In this document: one piece after another, positions 1 to 54,262 of the stretch
How the letters are laid out: each line of letters starts with the position of its first letter
Position numbering within the stretch: position 1 is the first letter of the stretch
NCBI RefSeq assembly: GCF_027580225.2
Contig: NC_073358.2
Coordinates: 31,956,501-32,020,500 of the forward strand
DNA: 64,000 bases
Direction: 5' to 3'
From: Misgurnus anguillicaudatus
Lineage: Eukaryota; Chordata; Actinopteri; Cypriniformes; Cobitidae
Made by a program: the position numbers and the translations under genes
The notes under the pieces: generated by a model
What the model saw: only the letters and a program-made list of their open reading frames with translations
The model's database searches: none
Told to the model about the DNA's origin: nothing

Positions 1-350
1 TTAATAATTGATATGAAACCGTTTTTACTCTGTTTATAGTTTTTAATCAAGTGAACCCAAGCATGGTTTTAAGATTTCTAGAGGAAATAAATTTGAAACA
101 TCTTTTTTAATCTTTCTTTTATTTAATTATACTTTATTCTCGCCATGAATATAGCCTTTGAAGCTGGTATGGCGTTAAAAAAGAAATAAAGAAAGAAAGA
201 ATAATTGATATGAAACTATCAATTTTATAATGCAAATTTTTAACAGTGATTTTTGGACTTTGATTTAAAACTTTTTGTTTTTTAGTAGGTAAAAATGAAA
301 GTTAATGTGATATTGTTGTGAAATTGTTACAGATTGATATGATGATGTGA

Positions 351-10721
<10,371 letters not shown>

Positions 10722-12340
10722 AGGGAGATAAAATTCCCAGTGGGTTTTGCTGGGCCATTGGACTTTGTGGCCAGCTACTGACATTCTTGAAGAAGAGCTC
10801 AATAACTTGATGTGCAAAATTCCGAGTGGACCTTTTCTCGTGATCACATGTGAAGACAGCGTTCCTGATCCATTTATATATCTCTCCCTCTCTCTGTAAA
10901 TGTTGCACAGATGGTTTGGAGTCTTTACACTACATCATTCCATGATTCCTTTTGCCACCGTGGTTTTAAATGAATTGCTTGGTGCTGCGCTTTATTCTTA
11001 TTTTACTTTAATAATGTAAGTATGTTTTTTGCTCCATTTGGTTATTATTTATTTATTTATTTCCTTCATACGCATTGCTTGATCTTAGAGACTCTGTGGC
11101 ACTTTAATCGGGACACTCCAGTCACATCTTTCATGTGTGCTCACTGGGCCTCGATGATGTCTCTTCCTGCTTATTTATGTGATTGTTTCCTACTCTTAAG
11201 TTTTGAAAATTAATATTTTATTTAAAGGCAGGGCCCAAAAAAATTAATCTGATTAATGCATTATGAAGAATGAAATGTATAGTACAAGGTTCAGCGTCAG
11301 GATCTGACGACAGGTTCTAAATATATCCTCAGTATTTCTTTAAATACAGATGACTGTGAATATTAATAAAATGGATCCAGGGTGTCCGGAAATCGTGTAT
11401 ATCAGTTGTGTCAAACGTGGATTTAAAATGATTTCAGGGATCTTGTAAATTATGGTTATTGGTAATGCAATGGAGGATTTTATTTTGATGCTTAACATTT
11501 AGCTTATTTGAACAAGCTTTATGAAATTGTGTTACAGTATTAAATTGTGCAATGGTTTTTATTTGTACGTGTTCATATTTGATTTAAAATGTGTGTATAT
11601 ATAATCGAAAATCATATGTAGGTTGTATATAATAAGAAGCTAACTAGAAAATGCCCTCATTCCTAAGATCCTTATTGGTTCTTTCAAAAAGTGTTATTCT
11701 GGTTAACAGCTATAGATTTCACAGCAAAAGTAATTATTTATATAATATAATATTAATATATATATATTTTTATCACATAGCCAATATTAATTTCTTATGA
11801 ATATGAATTAAATATAATTTTTTTTATGAATCTTTAGGTTTTATGATAAAATCTCCAAACATCAAACTAGTATTATGTAGTATCCTATCATTTCTGAATA
11901 GCCAACATTTGACAGCCTTGATGCGAATGGATGTCTTAAAATTAATTCCCAAGTGTTCAAGAGCGCTGCTCACTTCAGCTTAAGTGCAGTTAAAATCATC
12001 TGATGTTGACAAAATGTCAGTGAGGGAGTAATGATGAGCGAATCCTAAAGGATGAGAGAATCACAAATGCAAATTCAGTCCATCTTGTATGCGCTTTAAA
12101 GTAGTTTTTGTCTGTAAAAAAAAGTAGTTCTCAAATACACTTGTTTTTATCCTTTATTGTCCTTTAATACAAATGTATGGGGTCAAATGCAAGCATATTT
12201 TATACATATTTCAGAGATAGCATGAAACAGAAAATAATGACATATGTTGGATGTTCTGGCAGGTGAAGAGACATGCTAGTATTTTGCTGATGTTAAAGTA
12301 AAGACTTTATAGTGTTTAATGTTCCATTAGACTCAATAAA
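10722..12340 (+). other. Probable gpr107 3' UTR with candidate poly(A) signals
   Basis: AT-rich non-coding sequence follows the gpr107 stop codon. AATAAA hexamers occur at 11365-11370 and 12335-12340; either could end the transcript. No other gene is visible. The extent is inferred from the hexamers only. Confidence 0.4.
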
Positions 12341-12432
12341 GAGAGAGAGAGAGAGCAAATGTTTGCTCTATCCCCCAGCCAAACCCAGCAAAATACTTGT
12401 TTGGAAATATGTGCATTGCTATTTAAAAATTA

Positions 12433-12912
12433 GACCGATCTCACGGAAAGGTGTGTTATAGTCACGAAAAATGTGATCAATTTTTTTTCATGTCCATGGC
12501 ACGAAATTCAGCTTTTTTCATGCCTTGAGCATGAATGTCTTTTTCGTGTCACTCGCACAAATTTCTATTAATAGTTTTTTGTGTCCATGGCATGACTTTC
12601 TTTTTTGTGTCATTTTATGTGGAAGAAAAACATGTAGAAACCGATACATAAAAGTACATCCTAACTCCAAACTCCAAATCTAACTCCAAGCGACAATGAT
12701 TTAAAAATAGTAGAAAAATGAGAAAAGGATACATAAAATGACATGAAAAAGAAAGTCGTGCCACGGACACGAAAATATTTGACAGAAATTCGTACTGAGT
12801 GACACGAAAAAGACATTCGTGCTCAAGGCATAAAAAAGTTAATATTTCGTGCCATAGACACAAATAAATTAACAAAATACATTTTGTGACTATAATACGA
12901 CTTGCAGTGAGA
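12433..12912. mobile_element. Inverted-repeat element, 'TCGTGTCACT' family, copy 1
   Basis: A pair of inverted arms begins near ATCTCACGGAAAG and ends with the complement. Internal copies of CGTGTCACT and GTGTCCATGGCA occur in both arms. A second, longer copy is at 19127-19747. The ORFs within both copies look alike only because the DNA is shared. Confidence 0.7.
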
Positions 12913-12979
12913 TCATGTTGAAAATAATATATCTCGTACCGCCGGTATTACAGAGGCTTCAGGCTAGTCCAAGACAGCC

Positions 12980-13800
12980 CTGTTAAAAATTTCTGTAGAA
13001 ATTACAGTATTACTGGCAGGCAGCTGTTTGCCAGTAACTTACTGTAGATTTACATTTATATTATTTACTGACAACAGTTTGTTCAAAGTTAAATGAACAT
13101 TAAACATTAAAACGTCTTTATTTTTACCGAATAAAACTAAAATAACACCCTTTTTCAAAGCATTACTGTAAAAAAAATCAGTAGAAATTGCAGCTGGGTT
13201 GCCAGTAACCCACCGCAGATCCAAATTCATGTTATTCACTGGCAACATCCTGTTCAAAGTTAAACGAACATTTAAAATTTACAAGTCTTCGTCTTTACAG
13301 AGTAAAACTAAAAAAAACAGAATCAAGCAAAACATTTTGGGAAACAAAATCTGAAGCAAAAAACAGAAAAAGGTTGATGATTTTGGGTTCCCAGAATGCT
13401 TTGCATGAGGCTGTTATTGTATAGTTTTATCCTGTAAAGATAAAGACTTGTTATTATTTAAAATTTATTTAACTTTGAACAAACTCTTGCCAGTAAATAA
13501 CATAAATTTAAATCTACGGTAAATTACCGGCAACCCAGCTGCAATAACATTGTAATTTCTACAGAATTTTTTTACAGTGTGTGAACCAAAATCGAAGGGA
13601 GAAAACAGAACGTGGTTGATGAGGTTTTTTGGTTCCCAGAATGCTTTGCATGAGGCTGTTATTTTATAGTTTTATTCTGTAAAGTCAAAGACTTGTTAAT
13701 GTTCATTTAACTGCCTATTTCCAATAAATAACATACACTTAAATCTACAGTAAATTACTGGCAAACAGCCGCCTAACTACAGCAATGTATTTACAGCGTA
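12980..13800. mobile_element. Compound foldback repeat with repeated 'GCCAGTAA' units
   Basis: Four related units of about 180 bp occur, the first two in one orientation and the last two inverted. Each contains a GCCAGTAA / TTACTGGC core, a CTGTAGAAATT end and an AAAGTTAAATGAAC block. It is consistent with a MITE array or a foldback element that duplicated locally. It is non-coding. Confidence 0.6.
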
Positions 13801-15962
13801 AAAAACAATGTTTGAGCTGTCTCAACTGAAAATAACTTGCACTGACACATCTTAAAATATGCCAGGGCCACTAATTTGTCTTAAGATACACACAGTAATG
13901 TCTTTTTCTAAGGCGTGTTTATACAAGATGCTTAAACATCTTAATTTAAATAAGGCCTACAGTTCTGGCTTCAGCTAGCCTTGTCGATAAAACCAGGCCA
14001 TACATTTTTTTCTAGCACTCTTCAGTGGAGACCCATGACATTGTGGTGGTAAGAGTATTGTTGTTTATATGATTACATAAAACAGTACTGTAAAGAATTT
14101 TAATGCAATTAATCAATTATTTAATATATAATGTGTGAATGACATAAAGCTTTTTAAAATACAGGAGTACATTTTAAGAGATCAGATGCAAGACTCTCTA
14201 AGTGTGTCTGATATGTTTTCTTGTAAATTTGCCGGGATTAATTGAAGCGAAAGTATTTAATGAACATATAATACATGCCGAGCACATTTTTGACTGAAGT
14301 GCCGTCTAGCGGCTTTTGCCCCTGAGCTATTCATTTTATACATTCACTGCTGTTTACCCCAGCTGATCTAAGAAGTCACTGTTGTATGTTGCTGTTTAGG
14401 CTTCATTCTCTTACTATTTAAAGTTCATGGTGTGTTTATCATATTGAAAGGCTAATTACAGTGTTAAACTACATCAACACGGGAAGAGATCAGAGGTTAG
14501 CCGGCTTTATGATGGTGTAAGTTGCTCTATACAGCACAGTCTGTGAGTAAAAGCAGGTTTAGATAGCAGTTGACCCTGTTTGACATATTAGCCAGTGCTC
14601 AGGGTGAATGGAGCCCATTAAAGATTACTTGTCTGGCTGAAAACATTGATACTGTGTAGCATAGACAAGAGTCTAATGGTTTGAGGGTTGTTTAAAACTG
14701 TCTGCAAACATAATTTAGTTCATTTTTCCATCAGTGAAACAAAAAGGAGTGTGTGTTTATGCGAAGCTCATATATGTTCTGTTTGTTCCCCATAAATTGT
14801 AAAGCAATCTATTAGCAATACAACCTTGTTTGACTTTCATATTTGGCAAGGACGCTAAATGTATCTGTAAGTAAACATCTGCCAAATGTATGTGCTTAGA
14901 TTGCATCTATACAAGGACAAATCACATTAAATAAGATCCATCTTTGATGTGACAATTCTAAACAACCGTCATAATCCTAATGTACAGTAATATCAACCAA
15001 TTGAAATTGTTGATTTAACTCAGAGGACGTTTAGGAAGCACACTGGCTTCCATCATTGTAAGCTTGGCCAGGAAAGCTTTACCCTGAAAAAATGTCTCCT
15101 GTGTCCCAGCCATAACCTTTTATACAAATAATGCATTGTTTCTTTTGAGATACTACAGTTTTATGAGCTTTTATAAATCTTCCCAAATATAGTATACATC
15201 ATTTTTGAAAGCGGTGTTGCAAACCAAATCCTTGCCATAATATGTCATCTTACGATATGAACTGTCTTTCTAAAGTTAGAAAAATACTCAAAAGTGTCTC
15301 TCAACTCTTGGATACTTTCCAGCCTGATCTTCTGCTGTGCGTTATCCCACAAGTCAATCCGTAAATTGATTCCCTTTCTCTCCCTCTCTGTATGCTATTT
15401 ATAAACCTCTTTCACCTTCCAAAAGATTTTTGTCTGCAAAATTTTTCCATCTCCAATTTTCCTTGATCCTCTTGTGGATTCGTTATTTAAGGTCTAATAA
15501 AAAATACAGTGTCATGGTGACCACAGACAATCCATGAGTCTTTATTGAGTCTAATGTAACTTTTACTATGGTGCATGTCAAAAATTGTGGTACAAACCGG
15601 GTACTTAATCAGTAAGCTTTCTAGAGCACAGCTTATAAGATGGATAAAATACAAGGCAAACTAAATTGGCTAAAACTAAATTGGCTAAAACTAGTCTGTA
15701 ACATGATGTACCCAAGGGTTATTATGATGTCTACACTGCTGTTTAAAATGTTTTCTAGCTGGTGGTGGCCTCTGGGTGTTTATGGAGAAAACTGATGCTG
15801 ACTCAGTGTCCTTTCTTCTGTTTCTGCCTTCCACAGTTTGAGGCAAATCTCTGTCTGAAATCTTCAACACCGTTTGAATCAAACTTCCCTTGTGGAGCGC
15901 ATTGCCTTAAACTAGGCCAACAGATTCTAGCCATAATTATATCAGGAACATACGCACCCTTA
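13801..15962. other. gpr107-ncs1 intergenic stretch, nothing recognised
   Basis: AT-rich unique-looking sequence with no convincing exon, RNA gene or paired repeat ends by eye. Confidence 0.4.
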
Positions 15963-16167
15963 CACTGAAAAAAATGATTCATTGAATTTAATCAATTTTT
16001 TTAAGGTAAGTGGTTGCAATCAATTTATTTAAGCTACATTTAAACAAAAGTTTTATATTTTGTTTTACGTTACTAATCTTTTTTGTTTAAATGTAGGTTA
16101 AATAAATTGATTGCAACCACTTACCTTAAAAAAATTGATTAAATTCAATGAATCATTTTTTTCAGTG
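15963..16167. repeat. Near-perfect palindromic element, unit 1
   Basis: A 205-bp palindrome runs from CACTGAAAAAAATG to CATTTTTTTCAGTG. The arms of about 90 bp are almost exact complements around an asymmetric loop containing GTTTTACGTTACTAATC. It abuts unit 2 directly. Confidence 0.85.
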
Positions 16168-16372
16168 CACTGAAAAAAATGATTCATTGAATTTAATAAA
16201 TTTTTTTAAGGTAAGTGGTTGCAATCAATTTATTTAAGCTACATTTAAACAAAAGTTTTACATTTTATTTTACGTTACTAATCTTTTTTGTTTAAATGTA
16301 GCTTAAATAAATTGATTGCAACCACTTACCTTAAAAAAATTGATTAAATTCAATGAATCATTTTTTTCAGTG
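16168..16372. repeat. Near-perfect palindromic element, unit 2 (tandem with unit 1)
   Basis: It has the same structure and loop orientation as unit 1 and starts immediately after it, making a tandem pair of palindromes. Confidence 0.85.
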
Positions 16373-16640
16373 AATGGGGTTGTAATATAATTGAGATTTG
16401 GAGCATCTTTGTCAGCCTTATTCAGTCAATATTAAAGATATCAAGATTATAATTACATTATGTAGGATGATTTTATGTAGAAAACATTAAATCACAAAAA
16501 TAACTTTTCAGAGTGTATAGTTCACACAGACCTTTGGTCCCAGAAAATACCTGTAAAAAGCCTTTGTGTGAACGCAAACACGTCCCATAAATCTTCTGGG
16601 ACCGTTGCTGGAAAGAGGACCTAGTAAAGCCCTTTTCACA

Positions 16641-16845
16641 CACTGAAAAAAATGATTCATTGAATTTAATCATTTTTTTTAAGGTAAGTAGTTGCAATCA
16701 ATTTATTTAAGCTACATTTAAACAAAAAAGATTAGTAACGTAAAATAAAATATAAAACTTTTGTTTAAATGTAGCTTAAATAAATTGATTGCAACCACTT
16801 ACCTTAAAAAAATTGATTAAATTCAATGAATAAATTTTTTCAGTG
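16641..16845. repeat. Near-perfect palindromic element, unit 3 (loop inverted), inside repeat D
   Basis: The arms match units 1 and 2, but the central loop is the reverse complement, so this copy lies in the opposite orientation. It interrupts the end of a family D repeat: the D-end phrase CCCTTTTCACACAGACATT of the other copies is split here. Confidence 0.8.
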
Positions 16846-17599
16846 CACAGACATTCCAGCAATACACGGAAAATGCATCCTGGATTTTCCGGGATCGTTT
16901 ATTTTTTTGTTAATTCACACTGCCAATGATTTGCCAGCATCTGCAAGGTCCCGGAAAGACACGTGACCTGTTTAAAGTCATGCACTATCTTCTACGCAGC
17001 GTCTGAAGATTGCATATATTATTTATTTTTTCTCTCTGCACTCACGTGTATTTTTGTTAATGATAAGACTATAAAGGAGCGTATGACGCGCCGTTCTATG
17101 CTGTGAATGATCTCAGCTTTAGTGGATATTTGACGAGCTTCCTGATCTCTGCTTTAATCCAGTTTTCAGACATTTCTCATAGTGATTGTTATTATGCATT
17201 TAAAACCCCCGTTTTGAGGAGCTGAACGATATATCTTGTTGGGATGACGCGTGGGCATTTTTGTTAATTATAAGCTAAAATGAGCACGTGACGTGATACT
17301 CTTTTATGCTGCTAAATGATCTCTGCTTCAGCGCGGTAAGTGACGAGTTTACCTGATATCTGCGTCTGACATTTCTCGTTATGAATGTTGTAAATCCCTC
17401 ATTTTAACAAGATGACCCAACTTCATGTTGCCATGACACACGCGTCCTCATTACGGCACGCGCGTCATTGTTTATCCGTCTCATTTATCATTTCCTGATA
17501 ACTGATTCAATCTAATTCGCGAGATTTCTCGTGAATGTTGATCTGCATGTAAATCTCTCGTTTTAAAGAGCGTAACCATAACTTTTGTTGTGATGACGC

Positions 17600-18793
17600 T
17601 AGGGGTGGAACGGTACACAGAAGTCCCGGTTCGGTTCGTACCTCGGTTCAGGCTTCACGGTTCGATTCACTTTCGGTACAATGGAGGAAAAAAGCAAAAC
17701 AAAAATGAAAAAGGCATTTTTTTTTAGTACTTAAGATAATCTTAAAAACATAGGTGTCCTTATCAGTGTTATTTTGAGATGTCATGAATATGAACTGAAA
17801 TGCATTTAACATACTATCTCGTATTTCAAAAATGTATACCACTTTAAGTAATCTTGTACTCATCTTTCATACAAATATGGGTTCAAATGTATTACAAGTG
17901 TTACCTAAATACATTTTTAAATTACATTTTTGGCCTTATTTCATATGAATGTACTAAAGAACAAAAAATAGGCTTGTAGGATGAATTAATAGGTGTGTAC
18001 GACTTCAAGAGGCGCTGCAAGAAACGACAAGTGGATGACGTCAGAGTAACGCGAGAGCGATTTGAAATCAGCCTCCGCAAGATTTCTCGCGGTACTCTGA
18101 CGCTGATGGCGCTGCGTAAAGTTTAGCACACTTAAAAAACTGAAAGCAGCTGAACTCGACAGAACTGCCCTGCGTATGCCTGTTGTATATAGCAGGACAA
18201 TTTATCTCCTACTTCTCAGCGTGAGAAATACAAAGTGTGGCGTTTGAACTGACTGTGTCAAGGTGAATGCGTGAGACTTGAGAGCCCTGATTAGATGTAT
18301 TTCCACTCACATACCTAACAACTGCTGAACAACGCCGACGCACAGTCCTCGTCTTTTCCACCACACTCTCGCCTGTATTATTGTAACTGACTGGAAAACT
18401 GAAGTTTTGCCAAACTTGCAATCTTAAAGAGGCCGGCGGATCCTCACCACCATTTGCCATACTCGCTGTCGCTGCTATCTCACTCACTGGACCGTCAACC
18501 TGACAAAAAACTGCAGAGTGCCAGAGAATGTAGACGGGCTTTGATAGAGCGCATACATAGGCGGAGCTCGGCTGCATCGGCGCCAATCAGAGCTTCAGAG
18601 CTAAAGCGGGGCAACAGATTAGCTGTCCATAAAGAACCCGCGGATCTAACAGTAGTTCCGCATTACATTAATTATTTTGCACGCAAGTTTTTTTTATTTT
18701 CATACCGTGTATTCTCCGTTTAAATTCATGCACCGAACCGTGACCCCCGTACCGATTCGGTTCGGAACGAATACATGTATTGTTCCACCCCTA
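17600..18793 (-). mobile_element. hAT-like DNA transposon remnant with perfect 8-bp target duplication
   Basis: A 1194-bp element starts TAGGGGTGGAACGGTAC and ends TGTTCCACCCCTA. It is flanked on both sides by GATGACGC (17592-17599 and 18794-18801). The 8-bp duplication and the terminal TA-GGGGTGG are hAT features. It carries an antisense fragment of a BED-finger transposase (18209-18460) but no catalytic domain, so it is an internally deleted, non-autonomous copy. It sits inside the family D repeat. Confidence 0.88.
18209..18460 (-). pseudogene. N-terminal BED zinc-finger fragment of a hAT transposase
   Basis: The open frame starting at ATG 18460 (MANGGEDP...) encodes about 83 residues. It contains a VWQNFSFPV motif, then a degenerate zinc-binding stretch, then YVSGNTSN and a downstream HL. 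This order (W-x-x-F, Cys pair, GNTSN, His) is that of BED fingers at the start of hAT transposases and ZBED proteins. Only one cysteine of the expected C-x2-C remains, and the frame stops at 18209. The hAT dimerisation and DDE parts are absent. The open frame extends upstream to 18586, but that part shows no similarity. I read it as a decayed 5' exon of the transposase inside the element at 17600-18793. Confidence 0.65.
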
Positions 18794-19126
18794 GATGACG
18801 CGCGTCCTCACTACGACACGCCCATTACGGCATTGTTTCGGCTTCTTGTTCACACAGGGGGTTTTCCGTGTATCTTACTAGGTCCTCTTTACGGAAATGA
18901 TCCAAGAAGATTCACCCAGAAGCTTGTCTGGCAATTTTATGGGTATTTTCTGGGACCAAAGGTCTGTGTGAATGGGGTTTATGATTCACGGAAACCCCTC
19001 ATGCAGTGTGAATGAACAAAAGATCAAACGAAAAATCCATGGTGCATTTTCCGTGTATTTTCCGAAATGTCTGTGTGAAAAGGGCTCATGAGACTTTAGT
19101 CTGGATTTCACAGACAGGGACAAATA

Positions 19127-19747
19127 TAAATAGTATAATTTCAACACGGCAAGTCATGTTATAGTCATGAAAAATTTTATTCATTTATTTGTGTCCATGG
19201 CACGAAATTCAGCTTTTTTCATGCCTTGAGCTGATTTCGTGACTGATCTCACGGAAAACTGTTTATAACAATTTGTGCAAGTGACACGAAAAAGACATTC
19301 ATCTTTTTCGTGTCACTTGCACAAATTTTTATAAACAGTTTTTTGTGTCCGTGGCATGAATTTCTTTTTTCGTTTCATTTTATGTATTGTTTTCTTATTT
19401 TGTTCTTCCTATTTTTAAATCATTGTCGCTTGGGATTGTGGTTAGATTTGGGGTTTGGGTTAGGATGTACTTTATGTATTGGTTTCTACATGTTTTTCTT
19501 CCGCTTTTAAAACTATTTAGCCTGCAGTTGGGGTTTGGATGTCAAAAAATGTAACAGAAAGTGATTCTAACCCCAAGCGACAATGGTAAGAAAATAGGAA
19601 AAAACTATGAAAAAACAATACATAAAATGAAAAGAAAAGGACATTCGTGCTCAAGGGATGAAAAAAAATGAATCGTGCCATGGACACGAACAAATTATTA
19701 CAAACAAATTTTTTGTGACTATAACATAACTTTCTGTGAGATCAGTC
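19127..19747. mobile_element. Inverted-repeat element, 'TCGTGTCACT' family, copy 2
   Basis: Same family as 12433-12912. Its arms run from about GTTATAGTCATGAAAAA to its complement near ACATAACTTTCTGTGAGATC. One arm contains a small internal duplication and inversion (19234-19325). Confidence 0.65.
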
Positions 19748-19949
19748 TGTATAATTTCATGTTTATCCCCCCATAAAAATTTGCACAATAATTTTAACCA
19801 AATAATTGTTCCAATACAACTGGACATATAACTAAACTAAGTGTGAGACATCAGTAAAAGCTTAAATCTAAATAAGTAATTCAAATAACTAAAAAAGAAG
19901 AGAAAGAAGCTTTGTTTGGGATAGATTGGGGCAAAGATGATTTTCCATG

Positions 19950-20248
19950 TGGTAGCAGCAAAAGCACTGGGGGCGTGGCTTCTGTTGTCAAGGACGACAG
20001 CATCAACACACATCGTGGTGACAACACACACACTCACAGAGAGAGGCAACGAATCCGCCTGCATGTCTCACTCGGTCAGTGGATCAATTCCTCTTCCAGC
20101 AGATCCAGCTAGACAGCACCCGAATCCAAAGTGACTCAAGATCGGATCAGTGCCTGTCATTCCCAGAGAGAACCGCAGCAACTGGATGAAGTACAGAAGG
20201 AGCTTTAAGAACGGGAGGAGGGACGCCGGTTAACAGATTAAAGCCCCC

Positions 20249-20305
<57 letters not shown>

Positions 20306-20546
20306 AACTCTAGGCACCGCATGCTGTAATCACATTGCTTCTGTGTAATTTTCTCCTCTAAATTACTTGTTCTTCCTTTCGACACTGCTGTGGTTTTGGG
20401 AAAAAGGCAGAGCATTCAGAAGGACTTTTGTGTCTCTTGTGTATTCTCTTTCTCTATCAGTCTCTCTGTCTTTCAATGTAAGTGGAAGGTGGGTTTGGGG
20501 GGAGTGATTTAGGGAGTGGGGATAAACGTTGTGGCCAGCTGGAGAG
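19950..20546 (+). other. Probable ncs1 5' UTR / promoter-proximal region
   Basis: This non-repetitive sequence (apart from a CT tract) lies immediately 5' of the ncs1 start codon, and some of it is GC-richer than its surroundings. No initiator or TATA element can be assigned with confidence. The transcription start was not determined; the region is inferred from position. Confidence 0.35.
20246..20310. repeat. (CT)n microsatellite in the presumed ncs1 5' UTR
   Basis: About 65 bp of CT dinucleotides with a few TTT interruptions. It lies about 240 bp upstream of the ncs1 ATG. Confidence 0.9.
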
Positions 20547-51974
<31,428 letters not shown>

Positions 51975-51996
51975 GCGTATCTCAAAGTGGCATTTA

Positions 51997-52615
51997 GTAA
52001 GTAGTGTATTCCATTTTTTCAAATGATAATCCTCTTGTTAAATCATGGCGTAAGCCTCCACTCATTTCAAGAGGATATTATTTAAACAGCTATTTATGAG
52101 CACTATTTATTCATATCACACATTTAAACTAAAAGTTTATAACGGGGATTTAGAGCTAATTTAGGGTTTGCTGTTCCCAGTTTAATTTAAATGAGTTTCA
52201 TCCATGAACAAGTTATGAACATACAGAACTTATTTTATATATTTTTGATTTAAGTCATTTCAGATTTTTTAGCTAATGATCTGGTAAGAATTATAAAATT
52301 TAGTAAATGTTATATAATATCAACAAAAGACACAATCCATTTTTTATACTCTGTTCTTGGGTCTGTAAATACTGAAATCTATGCATTAAGCAATGGAAAT
52401 GTTTACAGGCTATTAGAAACAAATCTGTTTGACACCTCAAAACTGACTGGCTCTATTAATGATATAATGTCTTGATGGAGATATGTAAAGACCTTTTCAG
52501 TTTTGTCGGCATCATGTTGGAAAGCTTTTGTGTATACATTACATCATCCGAATAATTATTCATTATTACATAATGTAAAATAAACATTACTGTTTTTTAT
52601 TCTGTCTTCATCTAG
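51997..52615 (+). other. Probable intron within the ncs1 3' UTR
   Basis: A perfect GTAAGT donor at 51997 lies 22 nt after the ncs1 stop. A strong polypyrimidine tract plus CATCTAG acceptor lies at 52615. The exon-junction distance is below the usual nonsense-mediated-decay threshold of about 50 nt. This is inference from splice signals only. Confidence 0.5.
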
Positions 52616-53106
52616 GTAATTACTACAATTCATTTATGTCATTCTGCTGGCACTGTGAGAGCAAAGCTGACCTGTCATGTAGAATCCTACAAACTCTCAG
52701 ACCTGGACTACAGAAGTGAATTGTTGGCGCTGTCTTGAGAGTGGATCAGCTGTCAATCACTCATCTTCACTGTCATTGGAAAACAGACATCAGATCAAGA
52801 CAACGTGAACTCGTAAAGAACGCTAATGAGATCTAATTTGAAATGACTAAAATACATTTAAGGACATATACACCAGTGTTATTAAATGTTTAACTGAAAT
52901 ATTCTGCAGTGAACAATTTCCTTATATTGTTGTGGTCTTTGTCATGAGTGATAAGATGGACCTCGCTGGATTTTGGTCTGGCTTTCATTACATGATGAAC
53001 AAAGATGAAGTATTGCACTTGAAGTACTTTGGCATTGGAGTCGTCATTGAGCAAAATGATATCTGGTTGTATTTATTTATATTACCTTACTACATATACC
53101 AACATC

Positions 53107-53778
53107 AATAAACAAAAAAATTAGGCCTTATAAAACATGCTTATTTAAGAGAATAATATATGACTATAAAAAACGCCTTGGCAGCCATGTCTTTGAAACT
53201 GTATTCAAATGAGAGTGAGCCTGTATCTGACATGGCCCTGTTTTTTGGCTGAGCATCTATTGCTGCGCTCTCACTGTACACCATGTGAAATAGAATGCTA
53301 CTTTACTGAAGTATTGTGCTAAAGTATTGACCGTGCTGTTGTGATTGTGTGGGCCTATGTATAATGCAATCAACACATGCAAACACGTGCTTCTGGCATA
53401 GAGCTATTGTGTTGAACATTTGATTTGTGTGAATGAATGAAATCACATCATATGGATAGCAGCTCCATTCAGCAGCATCAAACATGCACACATCAGTTGA
53501 TGTTTTGATTTCTGGTAAGATTGACAGGGCATGGTTAAAATTACACTACTTTGAATTAAAAAAACTTTTTTAAGTGCTACATTTCATAGATTGTTGTCGC
53601 TCAAGATACAATCTATCCTAATTTATGAAATTCACTGCTATGTTTGTTTTATTTTCATACAGATGTTGCAGTAGATAAAATATTGTGCATACAATTCTAC
53701 AGCACATCATGTAGTAATGTACTGTATTATGTAAATGTTAATGAGTCTTTTTAGATAAATAAAAGCATTTTTAATAAA
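53107..53778 (+). terminator. Candidate ncs1 poly(A) signals
   Basis: AATAAA occurs at 53107-53112, 53758-53763 and 53773-53778. The last is followed by a TG/TCT-rich stretch, as expected downstream of a cleavage site. Confidence 0.5.
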
Positions 53779-53939
53779 TGTCTTCTGTCGTATTAAGTTA
53801 TTTCTTCGGTACATATTTCAAAGTAATGAAAATCACAACAGCTAACAACAACACAGCTATTTCAATAGTAGCTTTTTGTATATAGACTGTCAATCAAATA
53901 CTGTTATGTATATCTCTGATGCAACTTAAGAATATGGGA

Positions 53940-54262
53940 TGCACCGAAAAAAAATGTCTGCTGATACAGATATTCAATTACTTACAATGATGTCTATACC
54001 GATACCAATTGATACAGATAGTTACAGAAAGCTTTTTATTCCATGTTTTAAATTTTTATGTTGAAGTCAAGATCATACAAACTGCAATTCTGTTTTCATT
54101 TTCACCCACTTCAAAATTCATAATCGGACATCATGAGCTCTGATGCATTTTTTAACCATTCTGATTGCCAGGATATAATCTACACTTCTCATTGCCTTTT
54201 TTAAGCAATTAGCCGATGTCTGATAGTACCGATTATATGCCGATATATCGGTGCATCCCTAG
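53940..54262. mobile_element. Inverted-repeat element (GGGATGCACCGA ends)
   Basis: The left GGGATGCACCGA is mirrored by TCGGTGCATCCC on the right. Internal ATACCGAT / ATCGGTA-type blocks are present. The target duplication is not clean. It resembles a common hAT-type fish repeat. Confidence 0.65.

Larger units (their letters stand above)
16521..19086 (-). mobile_element. Family D repeat, interrupted copy
   Basis: Both ends carry the D-type signature (TTCACACAGACCTTTGGTCC on the left, TGTGTGAAAAGGGCT on the right). The interior matches, in inverse orientation, the intact copy at 47475-48453, including the CGGGACCTTT and GGTCACGTG blocks. It has been interrupted twice, by palindrome unit 3 (16641-16845) and by the hAT-like element at 17600-18793. 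An extra D-type terminal segment at 16521-16630 suggests a partial duplication. Confidence 0.65.

Noticed and set aside
12615..19510. Hydrophobic open frames at 12615-12875 and 19310-19510
   Set aside because: Both lie in arms of the same inverted-repeat family; the apparent membrane-protein character comes from T-rich sequence.
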